From NCBI GenBank assembly GCA_963608705.1, contig CAVDHB010000028.1:1-7482 (forward strand): a stretch of DNA of 7,482 nucleotides. The letters are read 5' to 3'. Each line of letters begins with the position of its first letter. Within the stretch, counting starts at the first letter, position 1. The notes beneath the pieces were generated by a model. The model saw only the letters and a program-made list of their open reading frames with translations. It was not told the origin of the DNA and did not search any database. Of this stretch, positions 1 to 5,856 are shown one piece after another. A program made the position numbers and the translations under genes. This DNA comes from CAVDHB01 sp963608705. GTDB lineage: Bacteria; Bacteroidota; Bacteroidia; Bacteroidales; Bacteroidaceae.

Positions 1-119
1 GAGAGGAAGGCACGGGAAAGGTCAGAAGATAAAATAGAATTAACTGATGGTAAATAATTTAGCAATTAGAATCTTCCGACCGCTCATGAATACGAATCCG
101 ACGGAACGGAGAATCGCAA
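1..119. other. Left-edge stretch without an assignable gene
   Basis: No complete gene is visible here. One plus-strand frame is open from base 1 to a TAA at 55-57 and encodes a short charged tail (ERKARERSEDKIELTDGK), which could be the C-terminus of a gene lying outside the window, converging on the minus-strand gene that ends at 120. With 18 codons this cannot be distinguished from chance. Bases 58-119 hold nothing recognisable beyond a short repeated acgga motif near 100-111. Confidence 0.3.
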
Positions 120-491
120 TTATTTATCACTTAGCTCATTAAATCCCACAGATGTGAAATTGATAACCCCTGTGATTGTGAATGTTGCGGTTCTTTTGCA
201 ACCCGGCTTGAAGAGGAACCAGACTTTATCTCTGTCGTCAGATCCTGCCACCACATCGACAAAGGCTGAAACCCACATTTCTCTGCCTGCGGTAAATAGA
301 TCCATGAGTTCACTGACAGTGGTCAGGTCGATTTCTTTTGACTGTCCCACCGGAAACGAACCTGTGACTGCTTTCGATTTTATGCCATTGCCGTCCTGCC
401 CATCCTTATAGATGCATCTTAATTTGACAACTGCTCCACACTGATTGTTCAAAATGATTGAATCAATGACTTGATTTTGATGAATTTCCAT
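120..491 (-). CDS. Small beta-rich protein of unknown function
   Basis: I do not recognise the family with confidence. The 123-residue product has no signal peptide, lipobox or membrane segment, so a cytoplasmic location is the default. Hydrophobic and polar residues alternate in short strands (residues 8-28, 43-57, 72-84, 89-112) separated by Gly/Asp turns, as in a single beta-sandwich domain. The pattern of an Asn-rich opening (SIILNN), a mid-protein GSFPVGQSKEIDL segment and a late TATFTITG strand recalls small sandwich domains that accompany cytolysins and lectin-like proteins, but this is only a fold guess. The ATG at 489-491 follows an A-rich leader (AAAAAAGAAGATT) of the kind Bacteroidota use instead of a strong Shine-Dalgarno, and the gene ends in TAA. 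It is the last minus-strand gene of the cluster, 267 bp after the fimbrillin gene, so it probably has its own promoter. Confidence 0.7.
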   Translation of the reverse strand: MEIHQNQVIDSIILNNQCGAVVKLRCIYKDGQDGNGIKSKAVTGSFPVGQSKEIDLTTVSELMDLFTAGREMWVSAFVDVVAGSDDRDKVWFLFKPGCKRTATFTITGVINFTSVGFNELSDK

Positions 492-540
492 AATCTTCTT
501 TTTTGTTATTTGTACTCAGTTCAACACTATCTACGAGACG

Positions 541-556
541 GAAGCTGCATAGCTTC
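541..556. repeat. Short hairpin GAAGCT-GCAT-AGCTTC in the leader
   Basis: A perfect 6-bp inverted repeat with a 4-nt loop lies about 50 bp upstream of the start of the small beta-rich protein gene. It may sit in the 5' leader of that gene or close the transcript of the fimbrillin upstream of it. No U-run follows on either strand, so it is not a classical terminator. Its GAAGC/GCTTC arms recur in the hairpin at 1887-1923, which may be coincidence. Confidence 0.4.
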
Positions 557-758
557 TCTATCTCCCCACCTGCCTTTAAACTCCTTTCTTTACGTGGCAA
601 GGGAAAAAGGTTAGTAAATCCGTTAATTATCACTTGTGTTCATTGCAAGCACGTATTTTTTATGCCATATCCTGCCTTGCGGCGTAGTATGTCAGTATCT
701 TGCGTATCATGCTGTTGTCTTTTATGTGAATATACAGATGATGTCTTTTAATTTACAG

Positions 759-1829
759 TTAGGGAATCTCCACGCTGCCTTGGCCTGTGTTGCCAGTAGT
801 TGTATCCCAGCCGATGCTATTGGAGTTTATCGTTACATTGAGTCCCTTGGCATCCACGGTGATGTTGAAGGTGTATTGGTAGCCGCTTTTCAATGAAGAA
901 AGTGATGGAACATCGGAGGGAAGTTCCCATTTATAATAAGTGGTTTCTCCCACTTTTATCTGTATGTATTTCCCTGCATTCGCAATGTCTTGCGGTATGA
1001 CAAGTGCTTCGTAGGAGACGTATGCTGTATTTCCATTAGGCTCGATTTTGTTGGGGGTATCAAGCTGACAAGGAGTGATATCTTCATACTTTTGGTCTGG
1101 GCCTTCAACATATTCCAAAACAAACTCGTCGTTGCTATCATACTTAAATTCACCTACATAATCCCATCTTGAATCAGGATTATTGGTCATAAGAGTGACA
1201 AAAACGTTCTTGTCCTTCAGATAAGCCGAATTTACCAAGTTGATGACGATTTTTGACATCAGATGCTTGAACTTCAACTCATTGTTATTTTCAGCAGTCG
1301 GATAAAATCCTATGGCCTTATAAGCATAGAGGAAATCATCCTTTGCCAATGCTTCTTTTGAACTTTGAACATGATTGGATATCCATGTACACGTTCCATC
1401 AGCCAAAGGTGTGTCTTTGTAATCGGTTCTTCCTCCTGGATACCATGCACGGACACAGAACGTCTCAACCGTGCTTTGCCAATAGATTTGCTTGGTTTCA
1501 TCAACCAAACTCATAGTCCCATTTGAGGCAACGGTGTATTTGACAGGGGTAATTGTATCCCACCGTATGCTGTTCTCACTTTCACCAGATTTGAGTCGCG
1601 CTCTTTGCACGTAAATGGTATCACCCCCATTTCAAGAACCTTCGTAAGTGGCACGTGTATTCGCCCCGGCAGGTGTTGCCACCACGTCCAATCCTCCTGC
1701 CGTCAGCACCAACGGATACTTGCCTTCGGGCAGCAACGTGTCTTGCCGCAAGCCTTCGTCTTGCGAGCAGGCGGCAAAGAGCAGCGATAGACCTGCCACA
1801 CAAATCTTATTCAATGTCCTGTTCATCAT
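759..1829 (-). pseudogene. Fimbrillin-family lipoprotein interrupted by an in-frame TGA
   Basis: This is a fimbrillin-like (Mfa/FimA-type) surface lipoprotein gene of 356 codons, broken by one nonsense codon at 1632-1634. The first part (1829-1635, 65 residues) has a lipoprotein signal peptide with lipobox LFAAC (Cys21) and the typical opening ending in NTRATYEGS, whose Arg would be a plausible proteolytic maturation site. After the TGA the same frame continues with NGGDTIYVQ and runs to a TAA at 759-761. It includes the family's central ELKFKHLMSKIVINL segment (about residues 184-198) and a C-terminal strand ending in SIGWDTTTGN. The stop sits where relatives usually have Trp (GSW-GG), so TGG to TGA is the simplest event. 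An A-rich leader (AAAAAGAAACGAT) precedes the ATG at 1827-1829; a second ATG follows at once. A GTG at 1608-1610 could restart translation, but that product would lack a signal peptide. UGA ends two neighbouring genes (TPR and fecR), so it is a normal stop here. Confidence 0.85.
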
Positions 1830-1886
1830 ATCGTTTCTTTTTATTCGTTTACAATTCCTTTGCCCTCTGCCACACTGGAAACGAAA

Positions 1887-1923
1887 CGTCCCGCAAAGAA
1901 GCTCGACGCTTCCTTGTGGGACG
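1887..1923. repeat. 37-nt near-perfect hairpin upstream of the fimbrillin gene
   Basis: Two 16-base arms, CGTCCCGCAAAGAAGC and GCTTCCTTGTGGGACG, flank a 5-nt TCGAC loop; only one mismatch and one G-U pair interrupt the stem. It lies 58-94 bp upstream of the fimbrillin start and 57 bp beyond the DUF2442 stop. On the minus strand it is followed by GTTTCGTTTC, a weak U-rich tail, so it could terminate the DUF4160/DUF2442 transcript. It could equally be a structured leader element or an operator for the fimbrillin. The sequence alone does not decide between these. Confidence 0.6.
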
Positions 1924-1979
1924 AGAAACTTTATCTTTATAAACAAGCCAGCGTTGCTAAAGCAATACCGGCTTTTCTA

Positions 1980-2222
1980 TCATGATACTCTCATTAAGTC
2001 TTTCACTGAATACACCCTGCTTAGGCGGTCGAATGTAAAGAACTGGTCATCCAACACCATCCATCTATTCCTTTCTTTTACGGAAAGCCGTTTTATGTCA
2101 GGAAAGAATGAGATGGGCACGATTATTTCCCTACCATCTGTCAGATACACTGCCATCTTACCACGATACACGGTGAAATTCAATTTCTTGATTCCAACAT
2201 TTACATCTTTCATCTTGCACAT
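1980..2222 (-). CDS. DUF2442 domain protein
   Basis: This small soluble protein of 80 residues (77 if the second ATG at 2211-2213 is used) matches the DUF2442 pattern throughout: a basic beta hairpin, then VYLTDGREIIVPISFFPDIKRL (residues 25-46, the dG-R-i-vPl-fP hallmark), a short helix with the family's ER-W motif (residues 50-54, ERNRW), and a terminal D-l--vysVkDLM element (65-77). DUF2442 proteins have no settled biochemical role. They are commonly encoded beside DUF4160 genes, a pairing that looks like a two-gene toxin-antitoxin or regulatory module; that function is an inference from the family, not visible here. The gene starts 4 bp after the DUF4160-like stop, so the two are co-transcribed and probably translationally coupled. 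It ends 57 bp before the 37-nt hairpin. The frame is intact, in contrast to its partner. Confidence 0.8.
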   Translation of the reverse strand: MCKMKDVNVGIKKLNFTVYRGKMAVYLTDGREIIVPISFFPDIKRLSVKERNRWMVLDDQFFTFDRLSRVYSVKDLMRVS

Positions 2223-2226
2223 ATCA

Positions 2227-2538
2227 TTACTTCTCTATATTTCTAACTACTGTCTTTTCTCCATTAAACGTCTTGGTGATTTGCTCGTTAATGAAATTCC
2301 AATGTTTGTCAATGGCTGTTACAAGCATGGAGTTATCTTTTGCGCTCAGTTGGCTTTCAGCTATTTCTATGTTCTTTACGCCATTACTCTCAATCCATAT
2401 TTTCGCAACAGAATGCAGGTGGCGAACACATGCACATGCCTGCGGTTGTCGTTGACATCTGTCGGTATGCATACCAACAAGAACATTTTCAAGAAAGCTA
2501 ACTGTCCCATACGGAATTGTTTTCGCAAAAATACGCAA
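2227..2538 (-). pseudogene. DUF4160-like gene with two compensating frameshifts
   Basis: The C-terminal part (SVAKIWIESNGVKNIEIAES and on through HWNFINEQITKTFNGEKT) and the N-terminal part (TVSFLENVLVGMHTD) look like DUF4160, the usual partner of DUF2442. Between them the open frame reads RCQRQPQACACVRHLH, which is implausible. The frame shifted by one base over 2459 to about 2423 reads DVNDNRRHVHVF, the expected N-D and H-V-H-V segment. The gene therefore seems to have gained about four bases near 2457-2460 and lost register again near 2405-2425, so the whole remains open but the conserved core is scrambled. The start is uncertain: the frame is open up to 2706, but everything upstream of about 2540 falls in non-coding repeat sequence. 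I chose the TTG at 2536-2538 (LRIFAKTIPYG). It ends in TAA 4 bp before the DUF2442 gene. An error in the read or assembly is the alternative. Confidence 0.6.
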
Positions 2539-2636
2539 ATTCCGCTGAAACGCAAAGTTTTGTGCGTTAAAAGTTTCTCGTTTCCAGTATGTCAAAGAAC
2601 GCGCAAGCCGTTGTCCTGTAAAGAACGCTTGTTTGT

Positions 2637-2722
2637 GCCACCGACGGCTGCGAGACCGTCGGCTACACCATATTATATTAAAAGGTGTACCTCCGTGCTT
2701 ACGCACTATGCACGGCGGTGGC
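2637..2722. mobile_element. 86-bp multi-hairpin element, MITE- or REP-like
   Basis: The element is bounded by a perfect 7-bp terminal inverted repeat, GCCACCG (2637-2643) and CGGTGGC (2716-2722). Inside are three further inverted repeats: CCGACGG/CCGTCGG (2641-2647 and 2656-2662), TACACC/GGTGTA around an AT-rich 14-nt loop (2664-2669 and 2684-2689), and ACCTCCGTGC/GCACGGCGGT with one mismatch (2689-2698 and 2710-2719). As single-stranded DNA or RNA it could fold into a cloverleaf-like four-way junction. It has no coding potential. Compact symmetric elements like this are typical of non-autonomous mobile palindromes. No target-site duplication is evident at the edges, so mobility is inferred. 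Confidence 0.5.
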
Positions 2723-2732
2723 TATTAATTCA

Positions 2733-2787
2733 CTGTTCAATTTCTGTTCGATTATTGTTCAACTACTGTTCAATTATAGTCCGAATT
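2733..2787. repeat. Degenerate 11-bp tandem repeat, about five units
   Basis: Successive 11-bp units are ctgttcaattt (2733-2743), ctgttcgatta (2744-2754), ttgttcaacta (2755-2765), ctgttcaatta (2766-2776) and a decayed tagtccgaatt (2777-2787). The last unit overlaps the stop codon of the fimbrillin at 2786-2788. The constant core is tGTTCaA, or TTGAACA on the minus strand. A period of 11 bp puts each core on the same face of the helix, as expected for cooperative protein binding, but a simple slippage repeat is also possible. It lies directly beside the 86-bp hairpin element. Confidence 0.65.
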
Positions 2788-3682
2788 ACTGCATCGAGGC
2801 ATTGCCGCTATTTTCAACTATTCCCCATGGAGTGATGGACGAAGAGATGTTAAGTCCCGTGAGGTTTACTGTGATAGTGTATTTGTACTCTTTACTTCCT
2901 TCAAGAACCACAGTGTCAATAGGATTACCGTCTTTGTCCGTCAAGTTGTCGGATGTCAGCACACCGCCATCAGCCAACGTAACTTCGATAAAGCTCGTTG
3001 CAAGCGTTTGGGGAACCACGATGGCACTTCCTGTCAGAGCATTGTTTGCCACGGTCATTACCTTGATGTCACCAGCTTCACCAGATGACTCCGAGATTGT
3101 TCCACTTGTGGCATTTGCCGTAAGCGTAGTAGAAGGTTTTACGCTTTTCAATGTAACAGTCGCTCCGTCCAGTTTCGGACTTCCATTTTCGGATTTTAGC
3201 TCTACTGTTACCTTGGAGAACAGATGAGTGAAGTTGAGATTCACCGCTTCGTTTTGGCGTGCTACTGGATTGTTCTGTGTAGGTTTGCCATACATCAAGT
3301 CGCTCTTCTTATAGTTGGCATCCGTGCTTTGGTCTGTCTGCACCGTGAAAACCGTTCCCGCTTTGGCGGTGGTAGGATAGACCGCATAAATGTTCACTCC
3401 GTTTCCGCTTGTGGGGAAATATTGCTGTGGAGCGGTTGTCAAGCCACCAGTGCCATTAGCCGTATAGGTGAGGGGCTGTGCGTAAGTGGTGGTTGCCGTT
3501 TGGCCTTTTTGAATAGCCTCGTTGATATATACACTGACTTGTGCATCCTTATCAAACTGACTGCCTTGCAAATCAGTGGTGGCACGTGTTCCTGCCTGCT
3601 GCACAGTCAGTCCGCTGGTCAGATTCAGCTCCACAGGGCTGCTGTTGCCCACTTCATTCTCATTGCTGCACGCCGCCAGCAT
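2786..3682 (-). CDS. Fimbrillin-family protein lacking most of its signal peptide
   Basis: This is a fimbrillin-like (Mfa/FimA-type) protein of 298 residues. It shows the TRAT maturation-type motif (residues 32-35), the SDLMYG segment (127-132), the family signature NLNFTHLFSKVTVEL (148-162), and a C-terminal strand ending in ITPWG (283-287). Family members are exported as lipoproteins, proteolytically trimmed and polymerised into fimbriae by strand exchange. The reading frame begins MLAACSNENE, so the very first residues are the lipobox (LAAC, Cys5); the basic n-region and hydrophobic core are missing. The frame upstream meets a stop five codons earlier, at 3695-3697, and the DNA there encodes the C-terminus of the TPR regulator. 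The gene therefore looks 5'-deleted, without its own promoter, and its product could not be exported by the lipoprotein route. The ATG at 3680-3682 might still be translated by coupling to the TPR gene, whose stop lies 18-20 bp inside. Confidence 0.85.
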   Translation of the reverse strand: MLAACSNENEVGNSSPVELNLTSGLTVQQAGTRATTDLQGSQFDKDAQVSVYINEAIQKGQTATTTYAQPLTYTANGTGGLTTAPQQYFPTSGNGVNIYAVYPTTAKAGTVFTVQTDQSTDANYKKSDLMYGKPTQNNPVARQNEAVNLNFTHLFSKVTVELKSENGSPKLDGATVTLKSVKPSTTLTANATSGTISESSGEAGDIKVMTVANNALTGSAIVVPQTLATSFIEVTLADGGVLTSDNLTDKDGNPIDTVVLEGSKEYKYTITVNLTGLNISSSITPWGIVENSGNASMQ

Positions 3683-5141
3683 GTTTGCGGCTTTTTATCT
3701 CGTAGAGTGCACGCTCCAGCAGTTCGGTGTCGTGTGTGTCTTTCTCGTTCTCCGTAACGGATAATGATGTTTTGTCGTCAGTCTTGTCCTGTTGTACAAG
3801 AACCTCATTATGACTGGTCCGTCCCTCTAATTGCTCTTTCAAGGCCTTGCATTCGTTCTCTTTTTTCAGTAACTCGTCTTTCACCGTAAGCCCTTCCTTG
3901 ACGGCACGTACGAGGGACACGTTGCGCTGGCGCAGCTTGCGGTTATAGTGGAAGAAGAAGGCGAGAGCGATGACGGCCGCCGCCACGATTGAGCCGAGGA
4001 TTAGTTTATGGATGTCCTGCTCCATGATGACCTTGTCCTTCTCTGTGCTGTCATACGCCTCTGCCAGTTCGAGGGCGGCACTCTGTTGCTCACGGTTCTT
4101 GATGCTGTCACGCAGCACGGCAAGCTGCTCGAAGTTGATGGCGGCACGCTTGTAGTCGCCCATGCAGAAGTATGCCTGCGCCAAGTCCTTGCGGATGGTG
4201 GTGAAGTGGTAGTTCACGGTGTCGCCTTCCTCTTTCAGCATCTTTTCACGCATGAGGTTGATGCGGATTACTTCGCCATACATCTTCCGCTCAAACAGAT
4301 AGGGCATGATGATGTACTGGTCACGGTCGGTGGGTTTGCCGAGTGACTGGAACTTGCGGTAGCACTCGTCCGCCTCCCTGTTGCGTCCTAACAGGTTCAT
4401 CACCACGGCACGGTGTCCGTAGAACGCCTTGCGCTCCTTTTCGCCCAAGCCCTCGATGCTTGCTTTTTCCTTGCCCGTGGAGGCAGTGGCCACCTTCTCT
4501 AATGCGTCAAGCACACGCAGGGCATCCGCTCCACGATGGTCTCGCTCGTAATAGGTCAGCAGCGTGTTGTAGTGATAGCGGAGGTTGTCGTACTTGTATT
4601 CATAGTTGGTTGCAGCCATCATGCGTGCCGCCTGCTCCATGCGTCGGCATCCGCCCTTGTGGTCGCCCTGGTCGTATTCGCTCTTGCCCATGTTGAATAG
4701 GGCTACGGCCTGCATGGCCTTGTCGCCGCACGCCTGGGCCTCCTTCATCAGCCTTTTCACATACTCAGCCTTGCGCGTCTCGTTATGCACCATGTCATAG
4801 CAGGATATCATACGGTGCAGCAAGTCCATACGCAGCGTGTTGTCCTTCTTCGCCTTTCTGCTTGCCAATGCCTCGGCATAGAATTTCAGAGCCTTGTAGT
4901 TGCGTCCTGTGTTATAATAGAGGTCGCCCTCGGTGTAGTCAAGCTCCCATTCGGGCATCTTTCCACGTTCACGCAACGCCGCCATGATTGCCTCCGCCTT
5001 CTTGGTGTCGGAGAACATGAAACGATAGACATTATCATCGGTGACGAGGCTGTCGGGCAGCTTCTCCGCCTTCACAGGGGTAAATATGCAAAAAAGCACC
5101 ATGACGGTGCCCAATATCCTTACTATGTTCATTTTTGTCAT
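3660..5141 (-). CDS. TPR membrane regulator, C-terminally truncated
   Basis: The protein has a cleavable signal peptide (MNIVRILGTVMVLFCIFTPVKA), a periplasmic helical-repeat region of about 330 residues with TPR-like units (for example GDLYYNTGRNYKALKFYAEAL, ALFNMGKSEYDQGDHKGG and AYFCMGDYKRAAINFEQL), one membrane helix (LILGSIVAAAVIALAFFF), a basic stop-transfer segment and a cytoplasmic coiled coil. This layout is that of Bacteroidota TPR-transmembrane regulators, which normally end in a DNA-binding domain (often AraC-type or another HTH) or a kinase. Here the sequence ends at ELLERALYEIKSRK followed by HAGGVQQ, the latter encoded by fimbrillin signal-peptide DNA in another frame. No output domain remains. 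I placed the start at ATG 5139-5141; ATG 5130-5132 is equally good. An in-frame TTG at 5165 lies inside the -7 promoter element and is unlikely. The gene is visibly more GC-rich than the fimbrillin and DUF genes beside it. Confidence 0.8.
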   Translation of the reverse strand: MTKMNIVRILGTVMVLFCIFTPVKAEKLPDSLVTDDNVYRFMFSDTKKAEAIMAALRERGKMPEWELDYTEGDLYYNTGRNYKALKFYAEALASRKAKKDNTLRMDLLHRMISCYDMVHNETRKAEYVKRLMKEAQACGDKAMQAVALFNMGKSEYDQGDHKGGCRRMEQAARMMAATNYEYKYDNLRYHYNTLLTYYERDHRGADALRVLDALEKVATASTGKEKASIEGLGEKERKAFYGHRAVVMNLLGRNREADECYRKFQSLGKPTDRDQYIIMPYLFERKMYGEVIRINLMREKMLKEEGDTVNYHFTTIRKDLAQAYFCMGDYKRAAINFEQLAVLRDSIKNREQQSAALELAEAYDSTEKDKVIMEQDIHKLILGSIVAAAVIALAFFFHYNRKLRQRNVSLVRAVKEGLTVKDELLKKENECKALKEQLEGRTSHNEVLVQQDKTDDKTSLSVTENEKDTHDTELLERALYEIKSRKHAGGVQQ

Positions 5142-5162
5142 TCGATTCTGGAAAAAACATTG

Positions 5163-5170
5163 CAAATGTA
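5163..5170 (-). promoter_or_regulatory. Putative -7 promoter element of the TPR gene
   Basis: The minus strand reads TACATTTG here, a full match to the Bacteroidota -7 consensus TAnnTTTG. The start of transcription would fall near 5156, giving a leader of about 15-25 nt before the ATG at 5141 or 5132. No clear TTTG -33 element stands at the usual distance, which is common for such promoters. Confidence 0.5.
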
Positions 5171-5266
5171 CTCAAAATGTGGTAAAAAGAAGAATAAGAT
5201 AGGCTTGGAATTTGCATTTTACACATAGTTAAGGCGCATACGGGTGTATGGGCCAAGTTTTTTGCT

Positions 5267-5274
5267 TACCTTTG
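5267..5274 (+). promoter_or_regulatory. Putative -7 promoter element of the sigma/anti-sigma operon
   Basis: TACCTTTG matches TAnnTTTG and points at the ECF sigma gene, with a start of transcription expected near 5281 and a leader of only about 18 nt. No convincing -33 TTTG is present. It stands about 100 bp from the oppositely directed element at 5163-5170, so this short interval is a divergent promoter region. Confidence 0.5.
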
Positions 5275-5298
5275 CCGCCAAGAAAGTGACTTTACAAG

Positions 5299-5829
5299 GT
5301 GAGAGACGAAAGCGAGTTCAAGCTGTTCTTTGTGGAGAACTATTCCAAGTTCTACTATTTCGCCTGCCAGTTGGTAGACGATAAGGAGATATGTCGCGAT
5401 ATCGTGAGCGACGCTTTCGAATATATTTGGAAAGAGTATAGGGACAAAGAGGGGGTGAAGAACTGGAAGAACTATATGTTCTCGTTCATTCGCAACAAAT
5501 GTGTGGATTATGTCAGACACCAGGGGGTACATGAAAAATACAGGGAGTATTACACGCACCTATATAAAGAGGAGGAAGAAAAAGAGGATTACACTGAGAC
5601 GGACCGCAAGATAGAAGCCATGAAGCGCATCATCGCCGGATTTACGCCGCAGACACGTCTCATATTCCGCCGTTGCTATGTGGATAAAAAGAAGTACGAG
5701 GAAGTGGCGGAAGAGTTGGGTGTCAGCACCAGTGCGGTGAAAAAGCATATCATGAAAGCCTTGAAAACACTGCGTGAGCATATTTCCGAGGAAATGGAGC
5801 GGGACGGGTACCCGAATGAGGAAGTATAA
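5299..5829 (+). CDS. ECF sigma-70 family RNA polymerase sigma factor
   Basis: This is an alternative sigma factor of 176 residues, the usual ECF length. It has region 2 at about residues 7-76 (EFKLFFVENYSKFYYFACQL, then DIVSDAFEYIWKEY and the promoter-melting RNKCVDYVRH) and region 4 at about 108-162, with the helix-turn-helix YEEVAEELGVSTSAVKKHIMKAL. A lysine- and glutamate-rich linker (79-104) separates them. The type is the FecI-like group greatly expanded in Bacteroidota, usually held inactive by a FecR anti-sigma factor until an outer-membrane transporter signals. The matching fecR-like gene follows after 27 bp, so the two form one operon. GTG at 5299-5301 is the only plausible start: the frame meets a TGA at 5287-5289 just upstream, and the downstream residues already belong to region 2. 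AAGAAAG and AAGG upstream are weak ribosome-binding candidates. Confidence 0.9.
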   Translation: MRDESEFKLFFVENYSKFYYFACQLVDDKEICRDIVSDAFEYIWKEYRDKEGVKNWKNYMFSFIRNKCVDYVRHQGVHEKYREYYTHLYKEEEEKEDYTETDRKIEAMKRIIAGFTPQTRLIFRRCYVDKKKYEEVAEELGVSTSAVKKHIMKALKTLREHISEEMERDGYPNEEV

Positions 5830-5856
5830 CGACTATATTATAGAAATTGATTCATC

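Noticed and set aside
503..751. Plus-strand open frame of 82 codons between the small protein and the fimbrillin
   Set aside because: No ribosome-binding site, no domain and a Cys/Ser-rich composition; it falls in a non-coding interval between two minus-strand genes.
759..1610. Independent gene starting at GTG 1608-1610
   Set aside because: It is in the same frame as the lipoprotein N-terminus, separated only by the TGA, and would lack signal peptide and first strand. It is the rear half of one broken fimbrillin gene.
1632..1634. Genome-wide UGA-to-Trp recoding
   Set aside because: UGA serves as the terminal stop of the TPR gene (3660-3662) and of the fecR gene (7126-7128), and ordinary TGG Trp codons are used throughout, so a variant code is not supported.
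2637..2722. tRNA gene suggested by the cloverleaf-like fold
   Set aside because: Stem lengths, loops and the missing T-loop and acceptor features do not fit a tRNA; it is a set of inverted repeats only.
1648..2835. A 395-codon plus-strand open frame
   Set aside because: It runs antisense across the fimbrillin signal peptide, the DUF2442 gene, the DUF4160-like gene and the hairpin element. The translation is rich in Cys, Ser and Arg with no domain, and the minus strand explains the same DNA better.
3224..3757. Plus-strand open frame of 177 codons antisense to the fimbrillin and TPR gene end
   Set aside because: It is a shadow of two well-supported minus-strand genes, with no recognisable motif.
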